From Geosporobacter ferrireducens (GTDB taxonomy: Bacteria; Bacillota; Clostridia; Peptostreptococcales; Thermotaleaceae), in the NCBI RefSeq assembly GCF_001750685.1, contig NZ_CP017269.1, positions 4,009,416-4,073,415 on the forward strand: DNA of 64,000 nt, in the 5' to 3' direction. The position numbers and the translations under genes are program-made. The notes under the pieces were generated by a model. It did no database searches. It had not been told where the DNA came from and was given only the letters and a program-made list of their open reading frames with translations. Below are positions 33,847 through 41,920 of the stretch, one piece after another (position 1 is the stretch's first letter; each line of letters begins with the position of its first letter).

Positions 33847-34395
33847 TTGAAAAGGACAAAGATATATGTAATAATTGTAATAGCAGCACTATTTCTGACC
33901 GCTTGTTATCAAAATCCGGTCAGTCAGGAAGCAGAGAATACAGAGTATCAAGTTTTTTTAGCAGAAGATAAGAATTTTAAGGTAAAAACATTTATTAACA
34001 AACTGCAATTTACAGAAAATGAAGAAATTAACATCTACTCTACTATCGAATATATCGGAGATGAAGACAGTATTAATATATGGTCAGGAGAACCATATTT
34101 TCACCATATAATTTTTAGCGGGGAAGAATATTTCAATGAGAGCTTAACCTTAGACTTGTTAAAGGAAACAGTTTTAAAGAAAGGGGAAATATATACTATC
34201 CCATTTTCAAAAAGCGGAGGGTATAGTGCGGATGATCCAAAGGCTGAATTTTGGAAGCAGTATTATTCAGAGAAAGAATTAAAATTACCTAAGGGAAAAT
34301 ACTCCTTTATAGCAAGCACAGCTTTTTCCTTGGATGAAGAGCAAAAACAAAGGGTAGAACTAAAAACAGAGTTTACAGTTAAGGTAAACGAATAG
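33847..34395 (+). CDS. Predicted lipoprotein, 182 aa
   Basis: A TTG start at 33847 follows TAGGAGGG. The N-terminus is a lipoprotein signal: MKRTKIYVIIVIAALFLTAC, with the lipobox LTAC and Cys20 as the expected modified residue. The mature part is a beta-rich single domain (VKTFINKLQFTENEEINIYST, later YSEKELKLPKGKYSFIAS), similar to the Ig-like or intracellular-proteinase-inhibitor-like folds seen in small Firmicutes lipoproteins. Function unknown. It stands alone after the reductase operon. Confidence 0.75.
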   Translation: MKRTKIYVIIVIAALFLTACYQNPVSQEAENTEYQVFLAEDKNFKVKTFINKLQFTENEEINIYSTIEYIGDEDSINIWSGEPYFHHIIFSGEEYFNESLTLDLLKETVLKKGEIYTIPFSKSGGYSADDPKAEFWKQYYSEKELKLPKGKYSFIASTAFSLDEEQKQRVELKTEFTVKVNE

Positions 34396-34684
34396 TCTTA
34401 GTTTATGAGACGCAAGATTATACAGTAGTTGCAAATACCTTGCAATAGTTGGCTCTAAAATGAAATATAAAGTATAAAAGAACGGATGATTTCTATCCCT
34501 GATATTAAAAGAGAAGGGAGCAGCTAAAAGACTTACTGTATTTGACGGATGCATTTATGCTTATATAGTATTATTCATGCGAATCATGGATAGGTTATCT
34601 ATCTTTGTTTAAACAAATAGCCTATGAGTAACCACCCAATTTACTCATAGGCTCAGATCCATCAATACATCAAAGCATATATAT
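34396..34684 (-). terminator. Intergenic region with minus-strand terminator at 34619-34653
   Basis: AGCCTATGAGTAA/TTACTCATAGGCT is a 13-bp stem with a 9-base loop, followed on the minus strand by ATTTGTTT. It ends the transcript of the GyrI-like gene at 34685. No gene is visible in the rest of the gap. Confidence 0.75.
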
Positions 34685-35134
34685 TTATTTAATAGGGATA
34701 TAAATGTCAAATTCACCATTGCGCATAAATCTCTCGTCATATAATTCCAATTGAGGTCTACAATCTATTTTATAGCCTGAAGCTGGAATCCACTTGGTAA
34801 ATATATTATCATAAAATTCCCCTAGATCTTTTATAGCACCAGTATAAGTATACATGACATACTTACCCGATTGGACGACCTTTGTCTCCATGTTTTCAGG
34901 CACATCCTCAAAGCTGTCTACTTCTGCACATGCAGTATAGTGAAATCTACATTCTGAATCTAGTTCACCATCGCATATACCATAATACCGCATAGATTTA
35001 CTTTTCTGCTTTATGTCTTTGTAGTGTTTGTTAAATACCTCCCAAAGACTAGGAATTTCTCCATTCTTGTTGTCTCCAAAGTAAGTTATGCCTACAGCTT
35101 TAAACTCTTTGATGCTTGTAATTTTTCCTTCCAT
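34685..35134 (-). CDS. GyrI-like/effector-binding domain protein, 149 aa
   Basis: Minus-strand ATG 35134 follows AAGGGAG; an ATG at 35152 is in frame but poorly placed. The sequence has the GyrI/AraC effector-binding fold: AVGITYFGDNKNGEIPSLWEVF, then YYGICDGE, FHYTACAEVDSF and the terminal EFDIYIPIK, the pattern ending all such domains. These proteins bind small hydrophobic or cationic molecules, and stand-alone versions may act as sensors or hydrolases. It follows a WYL regulator on the same strand 73 bp downstream, so the two are probably cotranscribed and functionally linked. Confidence 0.8.
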   Translation of the reverse strand: MEGKITSIKEFKAVGITYFGDNKNGEIPSLWEVFNKHYKDIKQKSKSMRYYGICDGELDSECRFHYTACAEVDSFEDVPENMETKVVQSGKYVMYTYTGAIKDLGEFYDNIFTKWIPASGYKIDCRPQLELYDERFMRNGEFDIYIPIK

Positions 35135-35207
35135 CTTATTAACTCCCTTCATCTACTTGATATATTAAATTATACCAAGTAAATCTTGCCAATAGCATGT
35201 CAGGAAT

Positions 35208-36179
35208 TTATCTAGTTTTATATAAATTTAAGATTCTATTACATTTTTTAACTATGTATTCTCGAAGTTCTACAGGTTCTAAAACCTCCATTCTGTCACT
35301 CAAAGGAAATATTACATTGCAGGCAGTTTGAAAACTTATCATATCTATATCATAAATCCAAGTTTCTCCCACCTTACTGGAAGAACGTATATAAAAACCT
35401 TGAAGGGTTTGTTTTTTTTCTTCATAGAATTTAAGCTTAACAGGATATGCATTATGCTCTATTTTAGAGGAGGCCTGCTTCACAAATTGTTGTTTACTAT
35501 TTTCCCAAAACGTTTCTAGTGAAAAGTTCTCTGCTATGTTAAAACTTTCATCTAGAACTTCAATATTTTCAATTCTGTTACACATAAAAACCCTAATATC
35601 ATTTTTTAGTTCACAAAAAGCTATTACATACCACTCTAAATTTTTAACTACAGCACCATAAGGTCTTAGAATTCTTTCTGATACTTCTCCATTAAATTTT
35701 TTATAACGCACTTTTAACTTTTTCAAATTGAGTACTGATTTTTTAATTATGTCTATATTTTTGCTCTGTACTCTTTTGTGCCACCATGGTTCTGAATCAA
35801 TAAAGAATCTTTCCTTAGCTTTAATGATTTCTTCTTTATGTTCTTTAGAAATACTATTTTCAAGCTTAATGATCGCATTTTTTAGTTGTTGGGCCATTTC
35901 AGTGTTTTTTTCCGGTCTGATACCCATGCTTGAAAGTAAAAGATGAACGGCATCTCCACTTTCCAAGACATTTGAATTAATTTTATAGTCCTCCATAAAG
36001 GAATACCCTCCATTAGGACCTGGAATTGAAAAAATAGGAATGCCTGCTTCGCACAATATATCAATATCTCTATATATGGTTCTTTCAGAGGCTTCAAGTA
36101 TCTTAGCTAAATTTCTTGCTGTTATTATCCCTCGTGAATCAAGCAGCATAATAATTCCTAAAAGTCTGTGAAGCCTCAT
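35208..36179 (-). CDS. HTH_11/WYL-domain transcriptional regulator (YafY type), 323 aa
   Basis: Minus-strand start at 36179 (MRLHRLLGIIMLLDSRGIIT). Residues 1-60 form a DeoR-like winged helix: TARNLAKILEASERTIYRDIDIL, followed by the family's AGIPIFSIPGPNGGYSF. The WYL domain covers about 140-220 with KVRYKKFNGEVSERILRPYGAVVKNLEWYVIAF. Family knowledge: WYL domains bind nucleotides or other ligands and control stress or defence genes. It lies upstream of the GyrI-like gene in one operon and probably regulates it. Confidence 0.9.
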   Translation of the reverse strand: MRLHRLLGIIMLLDSRGIITARNLAKILEASERTIYRDIDILCEAGIPIFSIPGPNGGYSFMEDYKINSNVLESGDAVHLLLSSMGIRPEKNTEMAQQLKNAIIKLENSISKEHKEEIIKAKERFFIDSEPWWHKRVQSKNIDIIKKSVLNLKKLKVRYKKFNGEVSERILRPYGAVVKNLEWYVIAFCELKNDIRVFMCNRIENIEVLDESFNIAENFSLETFWENSKQQFVKQASSKIEHNAYPVKLKFYEEKKQTLQGFYIRSSSKVGETWIYDIDMISFQTACNVIFPLSDRMEVLEPVELREYIVKKCNRILNLYKTR

Positions 36180-36357
36180 TTATTTACACTCCTATCTTAA
36201 TGAGTTTGAGGATTTGCTAAAAGTAAAAAATGCTACATATAAAAATATGATTATATTAAAGTTCAATACAAGTATATCTTATAACTATTATAAGGAATTA
36301 AACAAGTTAATTGAAGGATTTTATAGTCAAAAGGGATCGTTCTTTTTGACTCTTTTA

Positions 36358-36420
36358 CTATACAAAAAACCGCTAGTTAAACGGTACGGTGAGACGTATC
36401 ACAAGTAACTGCGAAGGTTT
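36358..36420. repeat. Dispersed repeat, copy B
   Basis: CTATACAAAAAACCGCTAGT, then ACGGTACGGTGAGACGTATCA, the same block order as copies A (26241) and C (39555). Its right part contains the stop codon and last codons of the minus-strand gene at 36399-36971. Confidence 0.7.
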
Positions 36421-36971
36421 GGCTGGATTTTTGACCCATATTGACCGGAGAGGGACAATATAGGGCGATGAATTTTGTTCTTGATGTCAGTGGACGGAAT
36501 CTGGTGGAAAGCGAAACATCGTATGAGTGTGTACTTAGGGTACTTCTTGTACCCTAAGTAATATTGAGGATTACCTACATCACAAATAATTGTCGTACTA
36601 CCTTGACCTTGAATTATGCCATCGAATAATTTAATTCCATATTGGTCATCCTCAGTGAAAGAAAAATTGAATTTTGAAATCTTATTTCCGCTCGCTAAGC
36701 GTTCTTCCCATTTAATGTGCTTTCCTCTTGCTTCATTCATACCAGTTCCGGCATAGTCGCAAATTATTGTATCATCGATAGTATATTGCTTACCATCCAC
36801 TTCATAGACCAAATGAAACGGAAATTCCCCATGTGTTATTGTGGGTTTAGGGGGATTTGGTGACATATTTAATCCAACAAATAAAATAGCCCAGGGCAAA
36901 GTAAATACCGCTAGTATACCCAGAATTATAGATATAGTTATTGATAGGGTAATAATAATTATCTTCTTCAA
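36399..36971 (-). CDS. Membrane-anchored hypothetical protein with unusual C-terminal tail, 190 aa
   Basis: Minus-strand ATG 36971 begins MKKIIIITLSITISIILGIL, a transmembrane segment that may be an uncleaved anchor, followed by a second hydrophobic stretch to residue 34. The outer domain has HLVYEVDGKQYTIDDTIICDYAG and FDGIIQGQGSTTIICDVGNPQYYLGY, resembling small exported beta proteins of unknown function. The last 35 or so residues (from CFAFHQIPSTDIKNK) do not look like the natural end, and the final codons and stop lie within dispersed repeat B. This suggests that insertion changed the 3' end. Confidence 0.6.
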   Translation of the reverse strand: MKKIIIITLSITISIILGILAVFTLPWAILFVGLNMSPNPPKPTITHGEFPFHLVYEVDGKQYTIDDTIICDYAGTGMNEARGKHIKWEERLASGNKISKFNFSFTEDDQYGIKLFDGIIQGQGSTTIICDVGNPQYYLGYKKYPKYTLIRCFAFHQIPSTDIKNKIHRPILSLSGQYGSKIQPNLRSYL

Positions 36972-37162
36972 TGAATCACCTACCTGTAAAAATTTCCATA
37001 TTCAAACTAGCTTTATGATACCAATAGCTTTTCCATATAGTCAAATTCTTAATAGCATAAACTGCCTTGATAGATTTACTTTTTTGTTACGAAATATTAA
37101 GTGAAAAGATAAGTATATAAAATGATCTACATGTAGAAATAAAATTCAAAGAAGGTGAAACA

Positions 37163-37723
37163 TTGAAAATAACAGAGGAAAATTTTATTGATGAATTGAA
37201 GAAGAGAAACGAGAGGGCTTTAGAATATGTTATTGACAACCATACTTGGATTATTAAAACGGTTTTAAAAAAGCACCTCTATCACCTCATGGACTTTTAT
37301 GAGGAATGTATGAATGATTGTTTGCTTGCAATTTGGGAAAATATTCATTACTATAATCCTAAAAAATCTACCTTTAAAAACTGGGTAGGTGGAATTGCAA
37401 AATATAAGTCAATTGACTATATAAGGAAATATTTAAAAAATATGGAAAATCAAAATATAGAAGAAGCAATTATTGCAGTAGAAGATCAGTCCCTTAAAGA
37501 AGTTCTTATAAATGAAGTTAGGGAGGAAACAGAAAAAATCCTAAGTACTTTATCGGAAAAGGATCAAATAATTTTTAAAAAGCTATATTTACAAGATAAA
37601 AACATAGATGAAGTATCTCAAGATATGGGGCTTAGCAAATCGGTCCTTTACAATAGGATTTCTAGGGGAAAGAAGAAGCTACGTGATAAAATTAATATGC
37701 AGGGAGGGTATAAAAGTGAATGA
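37163..37723 (+). CDS. ECF-like sigma-70 family RNA polymerase sigma factor, 186 aa
   Basis: A TTG at 37163 follows GAAGGTG and gives MKITEENFIDELKKRNERAL. Region 2 covers LEYVIDNHTWIIKTVLKKHL, then YEECMNDCLLAIWENIHYYN and FKNWVGGIAKYKSIDYIRKYLK. Region 4 is LSEKDQIIFKKLYLQDKNIDEVSQDMGLSKSVLYNRISRGKKKL (helix-turn-helix). The partner DUF4179 anti-sigma gene starts eight bases before this stop, so translation is coupled. A third sigma/anti-sigma pair of the window. Confidence 0.9.
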   Translation: MKITEENFIDELKKRNERALEYVIDNHTWIIKTVLKKHLYHLMDFYEECMNDCLLAIWENIHYYNPKKSTFKNWVGGIAKYKSIDYIRKYLKNMENQNIEEAIIAVEDQSLKEVLINEVREETEKILSTLSEKDQIIFKKLYLQDKNIDEVSQDMGLSKSVLYNRISRGKKKLRDKINMQGGYKSE

Positions 37724-38795
37724 TACTAACAACATATATGAATTTTTAAATGAAATGGATTTTGATATTAATGACTATGAAAAACAAGACCTTACAGATA
37801 TTGAAAAGAAACATTTGAAAAATATCATAAAAAATAATTTAAAAAATAATAAGGCAAAAAAGTACAAGATTAAGCAATTTGGAGGCATTGCAGCAGCTCT
37901 AGTATTAACTATAGGAATTTTTAGTCAAACAAGTTTTGGAAGGGAAGTTTATGCCAGCACCCAATCAATGATTTCAGAAATATCTTATTCTATTGGTAGA
38001 GCGTTAGGTGTTGAAAGAGATGTGGAGATTTATAGCAATGTGGTTAACAAAGTAATAGAGGATAAAGGTGTAGAAGTAAAATTGACTGATGTCATTATTG
38101 ATAAAGATGAATTGATTATTTGTACAGTTGTAAATACGAATAGGCCTGTAGAGGGGGTTAGGTTGGATTATAACATTTTTATTAATGGAAAAAAGATTAG
38201 AGTTTGGGGTGGCACTGGTTCATGTGGAAAAGTTGACGATTCTAAAACGATATTTACCCAAATTGATTATATTGTTGTTAAAGATATTGATACTAAAGAA
38301 AGTTTAGATATAAAAATTGCTTTTAATGAGTTGAATTACTTTACCACTCAAAATGATAATATAGTAGAAGGGAAGGTGAAAGGAAAATGGATATTTGAAT
38401 TCACAGCAGATGGTAGTGAGCTAATGAAAGATACTCATGTGCTTCCATTAGATTATTCATTCCAAATAGCTAATCAAACCTACAGTTTAGAAGCGTTTAG
38501 ATACAATCCTGTAAATCAAAAAATAGAAGGAAGCGTAGAAGGAGAGTTTAAGAGTTTTTATCAAATAGATTTAAGAGGGTATGACAATTTAGGAAATGAA
38601 ATAAACTTTTATTTAAGCAGGAAATCAAATGAAGATTTAGTATTTAAATATGAGAATTTCTATAAAGACTTTTCTGATGAAATTACATCAATTACCTTAA
38701 CTCCATATGCTGCAAAACTTCCGGAAGAAAGTGGTCGGATGAGTAATGATTATGAGCAAGTTGGAGAGACATTTACAATATTTTTAAATAAATAG
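37716..38795 (+). CDS. DUF4179-type membrane anti-sigma factor, 359 aa
   Basis: GTG 37716 follows GGGAGGG and overlaps the sigma stop. Residues 1-60 are the cytoplasmic sigma-binding part, a transmembrane segment lies near 60-77 (GGIAAALVLTIGIFS), then the outer DUF4179 domain begins SFGREVYASTQSMISEISYSIGRALGV. Beta-strand-rich sequence with GKWIFEFTADGSELM fills the C-terminal half. It is an AT-rich counterpart of the anti-sigma protein at 17399. A computer frame from 37608 overlaps the sigma gene and is not the start. Confidence 0.87.
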   Translation: MNDTNNIYEFLNEMDFDINDYEKQDLTDIEKKHLKNIIKNNLKNNKAKKYKIKQFGGIAAALVLTIGIFSQTSFGREVYASTQSMISEISYSIGRALGVERDVEIYSNVVNKVIEDKGVEVKLTDVIIDKDELIICTVVNTNRPVEGVRLDYNIFINGKKIRVWGGTGSCGKVDDSKTIFTQIDYIVVKDIDTKESLDIKIAFNELNYFTTQNDNIVEGKVKGKWIFEFTADGSELMKDTHVLPLDYSFQIANQTYSLEAFRYNPVNQKIEGSVEGEFKSFYQIDLRGYDNLGNEINFYLSRKSNEDLVFKYENFYKDFSDEITSITLTPYAAKLPEESGRMSNDYEQVGETFTIFLNK

Positions 38796-38812
38796 TGATG
38801 GATATAACAACA

Positions 38813-38840
38813 GAAGTGCTGGGGAAGACCTCAGCACTTC
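38813..38840. terminator. Hairpin between convergent genes
   Basis: GAAGTGCTG/CAGCACTTC stem with a 10-base loop after the anti-sigma stop. T-runs are weak on both sides, so terminator function is only probable. Confidence 0.5.
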
Positions 38841-38876
38841 AATCAAATACTTTCTCCTGTCCCATTATCTGCCTGA

Positions 38877-39386
38877 TTATATGTTTTGCACATGAGATAA
38901 ATCCGGTGATTCACCTTGAATGAATTCCTTGCACAATAATGCTCTTGTATACCCTCTATCTGAAGCGGTTGAATGAATATGGAAGCCCAGACTATAATAA
39001 AAGCGCATAAGGGCTGTCATCTTTGATGCAGTGTGGAGGGCTACAGCTTTCATGTTGTCTTTTATAAGAGCATCCTCCACTGCTAGAAAGAGGGCTTTGC
39101 CTATGCCACTGTTTTGTATTGTCGGTTTAACGGCAAAACGACTAATATATGCAATGTTCCCCGGCATTATTTCGTAGCGTATACAACCAATGGCTTCATT
39201 GATTGAACATGCAATCAGTATGTTTTTATTGGCAAACTCATTCTTTATTGTTTCTTCCGTCTCTTTAAGTGCAGAGACCTTCTGGGGAAGACCGAGGTCC
39301 AAGGCATATTTTTTAAAGGCTTCTCTTGTAATCATGCATATATCTTTTATATCTGAAATATCGGCTTTCCTAATTATCATATTCAT
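38877..39386 (-). CDS. GNAT-family N-acetyltransferase, 169 aa
   Basis: Minus-strand ATG 39386 follows GAGGTAA. GNAT elements are visible: N-terminal MIIRKADISDIKDICMITREAF, strand 4 YISRFAVKPTIQNSGIGKAL with the acetyl-CoA pyrophosphate loop (Q/RxxGxG/A: QNSGIGKAL), strand 5 AVALHTASKMTALMRFYYSLGF. The substrate is unknown. A monocistronic minus-strand gene with no functional link visible to its neighbours. Confidence 0.88.
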   Translation of the reverse strand: MNMIIRKADISDIKDICMITREAFKKYALDLGLPQKVSALKETEETIKNEFANKNILIACSINEAIGCIRYEIMPGNIAYISRFAVKPTIQNSGIGKALFLAVEDALIKDNMKAVALHTASKMTALMRFYYSLGFHIHSTASDRGYTRALLCKEFIQGESPDLSHVQNI

Positions 39387-39883
39387 GTATTGTTACCTCA
39401 ATTTATTTTATTTTTCATAAATATACGCCGGATTAAGGCATTTAAGGATTTACTACTTTTATGAACTGTATTAATCTTTTACTTTCTATAGAAGATATTT
39501 TAAAACTTTTTATAATTATACATTATATTGCATTAAAATACAATATTTACTTTTACTATACAAAAAAACGCAGTTACAACGGTACAGTGAACCTTATCAT
39601 AAAACGGCGGTTTTAAAAAAGCATAGTAATAGATGTTTAATGCAAGTATTTCTTTTAAATAATGATAAAGAGGGTTTAACATGAATGCATCGTTCTTATT
39701 AATTAAAAGCTAAGTACATCATTACTAATAGTAAGCGTTTGAATATAGTTTACCTGTCAATCAATGATATAGTGCAACATCAATCAATGTTTATTTGAAA
39801 TAGGGTAACGGATTGATGGAAATGACCTTCTATTAGTCATAAATCCATAATAATATGATATTATATTGATTGAGGGGTGTATC
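39387..39883. other. Intergenic region containing repeat copy C
   Basis: About 500 bp between the acetyltransferase and the next small frame. Apart from the repeat at 39555-39616 I see only AT-rich sequence with no supported gene. Confidence 0.4.
39555..39616. repeat. Dispersed repeat, copy C
   Basis: CTATACAAAAAAACGCAGTT, ACGGTACAGTGAACCTTATC and CGGCGGTTTT, co-linear with copies A and B. The AAAACGC start and GCGGTTTT end can pair. Confidence 0.7.
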
Positions 39884-39994
39884 ATGCCAGCTATTAGGAG
39901 TAATAGCTGTATAAACGCAACAAAATTTATTGATAAAATTTGGAAAATAAGCGGAATCAAAGAAACACCAACGAATTTTGCCTATCCACGATAA
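39884..39994 (+). CDS. Small ORF, 36 aa, tentative
   Basis: ATG 39884 sits six bases after GAGGGG. It encodes MPAIRSNSCINATKFIDKIW and 16 further residues, and stops at 39992-39994, 43 bp before the AhpD-like selenoprotein gene. I do not recognise it. It has no membrane segment. It could be a leader peptide, a gene fragment or a chance frame with a good ribosome site. Confidence 0.3.
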   Translation: MPAIRSNSCINATKFIDKIWKISGIKETPTNFAYPR

Positions 39995-40037
39995 TAGAAG
40001 GTAGAATAAAAGAAGGTTATAAAGGAGGGAATACAAT

Positions 40038-40451
40038 ATGCCAAGAATTAAATCTTCTAAAATAGGAATAACTCCATTTCAAAACCTTTTAGGACATAAT
40101 GAACGAATATTGACAAACTGGGAAAATCTTGCCGAAACACTATTCCACCAGGGAAAGATAAATAGTGAACTAAAAGAACAGCTTAGAAGAAGTTTAGCTT
40201 ATAAAAATCAGTGCGATTATTGAATGTCAAAGGGTGCACCCAAAGATATCTATCAAGATGCAAGGGAGTCTTTGGCTGTAAACTTTGCTCTGTTGGTAGC
40301 AGAGAATCCACAGGAAGTAGATGATGAAATTATAACTGTGTTGAAAGAAGAGTTTTCGGATGAGGAGATCTCAGAACTATGTGCTTTTATTTGCTTTATG
40401 ATAGCATCGCAATTATTTGGCAAGATTCTAGGACTTAAAGCACAGGCGTGA
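40038..40451 (+). CDS. AhpD-like/carboxymuconolactone decarboxylase family selenoprotein, CxxU motif, 137 aa
   Basis: ATG 40038 follows AAAGGAGGG. The first 61 codons encode the family N-terminus (LGHNERILTNWENLAETLFH) and end QCDY followed by TGA (40221-40223). The same frame continues without a gap as MSKGAPKDIYQDARESLAVN, SDEEISELCAFICFMIASQLFG to 40451. Family members normally read CDYCxSKGAP here, so the UGA replaces the second Cys of the CxxC redox motif, giving C59-D-Y-U62. Automated annotation would split this into two frames (ending 40223 and starting 40224). AhpD-like proteins are disulfide/peroxide oxidoreductases. A SECIS-like stem follows the UGA, and a second selenoprotein (31096) in this window shows the organism decodes Sec. 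Confidence 0.85.
40221..40249 (+). promoter_or_regulatory. UGA selenocysteine codon with candidate SECIS hairpin
   Basis: After TGA at 40221 the RNA can form TGTC/GATA and GGG/CCC stems around a TGCA loop (40232-40241). Weaker than the GrdB hairpin, but at a plausible distance. Confidence 0.5.
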
Positions 40452-40489
40452 GGCAAGCGGGGAAGTTTCTGCTTGCCTTAATTTTTTTA
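40451..40489 (+). terminator. Rho-independent terminator of the AhpD-like selenoprotein gene
   Basis: AGGCAAGC (40451-40458) pairs with GCTTGCCT (40471-40478), followed by TAATTTTTTT. Confidence 0.85.
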
Positions 40490-40696
40490 TGGAGCGTGGA
40501 ATGCAGGGAGGCTGATTTATAAAGATTTTATTGATAAAACCTCCCTTCTATTTTAGTTTGTTAAAAATATTCTTTACTATTGTAATTTCTAATAAATAAT
40601 CTGTAGAAGTTGTTCCTAACTTTAATATAACATAAATTAGAAATACTTAGGGAGCTAGCAAGAGATATAAAAAGGTTCAGAAAATTAAAAAATGTA

Positions 40697-40725
40697 TTGA
40701 CATAGCAGAGACTGAATAATATAAT
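40697..40725 (+). promoter_or_regulatory. Consensus sigma-A promoter of the mannose-PTS operon
   Basis: TTGACA at 40697-40702, 17-bp spacer, TATAAT at 40720-40725: perfect match to both consensus hexamers. The predicted start is near 40732, directly in front of the palindrome at 40736. Confidence 0.85.
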
Positions 40726-40735
40726 TTCATTAAAG

Positions 40736-40751
40736 GTTATAACGTTATAAC
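40736..40751. promoter_or_regulatory. Operator: two abutting 8-bp palindromes
   Basis: GTTATAACGTTATAAC consists of GTTATAAC repeated twice, each a perfect palindrome. Its place about +4 to +20 of the consensus promoter fits a repressor site, the obvious candidate being the GntR/HutC-type regulator at 47265. Confidence 0.6.
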
Positions 40752-40790
40752 ATAATAATGTAATGATGTAATAATGATAATTATTCTATT

Positions 40791-40833
40791 GGAAATCTTT
40801 ATTACAGTAAATAATTGTATAGATTTCTTTTTT
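40791..40833 (+). terminator. Terminator-like stem in the PTS leader
   Basis: GAAATCT (40792-40798) pairs with AGATTTC (40821-40827), followed by TTTTTTC. It lies about 60 nt into the long leader (roughly 250 nt before the first gene), so attenuation is possible. Confidence 0.45.
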
Positions 40834-40983
40834 CTCTACTAATAAGAGCTATGGATTACCTAATGCATTAATGTATTTCTAAGATTAGTAAAGAAGGTCT
40901 TCAAATAGAATATTATCAAAGTCTTGAATAATAAGAAAGTTGGATTTTGAAATCACTTTTCGCACAGAGAGAGGGGGGAGACA

Positions 40984-41403
40984 GTGAGAAATACCATCTT
41001 ATTGAGTCATGGTACGCTGGCAGAGGGAGTATATAAAGCTGCAAGTATGATATATGGTGATTTAGAAAACGTATATTACTTATGTTTAGAAGAAAAAATG
41101 GGGATTGAAGCTTTCAAGGAAAAACTAAAAGAGCTTATTAAAGGCTTAGATCATTCGAATGAAATCATTGTGTTAACAGATATAAGCGGTGGGTCTCCCT
41201 ATACAGCAGCGGTAAATGTTTTTCTTAGTATGGGAATGATACATAATTTTAAAATGATTGCAGGATTAAATCTAACATTACTACTTTCTACATTATTTAG
41301 AAATGAAGAACTTAGCGAAGACGGGTTAGATGAGATCATTGACGAAGCAAGGCAGGGTATTAGCAAATTCCAGCTGGAAGATGATGGAGAAGACAACCTA
41401 TAA
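40984..41403 (+). CDS. PTS mannose/fructose/sorbose-family IIA component, 139 aa
   Basis: GTG 40984 follows GAGGGGGGAG. The EIIA-man fold is clear: NTILLSHGTLAEGVYKAA with the phosphorylated His9, then IIVLTDISGGSPYTAAVNVF and the acidic C-terminus. It accepts phosphate from HPr and passes it to IIB. First gene of an operon with IIB, IIC and IID behind a consensus promoter. The substrate may be mannose or a related hexose, given the isomerases downstream. Confidence 0.92.
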   Translation: MRNTILLSHGTLAEGVYKAASMIYGDLENVYYLCLEEKMGIEAFKEKLKELIKGLDHSNEIIVLTDISGGSPYTAAVNVFLSMGMIHNFKMIAGLNLTLLLSTLFRNEELSEDGLDEIIDEARQGISKFQLEDDGEDNL

Positions 41404-41416
41404 AGGAGGTATTCCT

Positions 41417-41908
41417 GTGGCAATAAGCTTTATAAGAATAGATGATCGAATCATTCATGGACAGGTTGTAACTAGATGGGCAATGGAAAACCCTTGTGAT
41501 GGCATAATAGCAGTTGATGATAAAGCAGCAAAAGAACCCGTATTAAAATCTGCATTAAAAGCAGCATCGACGCGAAAGACGTTTATCTATAGTTATGATG
41601 AATTTTTAACAAAGATAGATCAAGCCAGTAATAGTGAAAAACGATATTTTTTAATCACTAAGAATCCTGCGACGATGGCAAAAATTCTTGTAGACAATAA
41701 TATGAAAGTTGAAACAAAAGTTGTAAATGTAGGACCTCAGAGCGCAAGAGAAGGAACTATTAACATAAATAAAAATGCAGATATTACCTTAGAAGAAGCT
41801 GAAGCATTTGAGAAAATCTTTCAGCATGGTTATGAAATAGATTTCAGATTGGTTCCAGATAGTAAAAGTGTATTGTGGAGCGAAACTAGAAAAAAATTTA
41901 ACAAGTAG
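41417..41908 (+). CDS. PTS mannose-family IIB component, 163 aa
   Basis: GTG 41417 follows AAGGAGG. The EIIB-man signature ISFIRIDDRIIHGQVVTRW carries the phosphorylated His14, with the following LKAASTRKTFIYS and IDFRLVPDSKSVLW. It transfers phosphate from IIA to the incoming sugar. A computer frame beginning at 41330 overlaps IIA and is not the start. The IIC gene follows 12 bp later. Confidence 0.92.
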   Translation: MAISFIRIDDRIIHGQVVTRWAMENPCDGIIAVDDKAAKEPVLKSALKAASTRKTFIYSYDEFLTKIDQASNSEKRYFLITKNPATMAKILVDNNMKVETKVVNVGPQSAREGTININKNADITLEEAEAFEKIFQHGYEIDFRLVPDSKSVLWSETRKKFNK

Positions 41909-41920
41909 GGGGAGCGGAGT

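Noticed and set aside
36214..36408. 64-codon plus-strand frame (ending KRYGETYHK)
   Set aside because: It lies between minus-strand genes, runs into dispersed repeat B and has no ribosome site; possibly a transposon scar but not supported as a gene.
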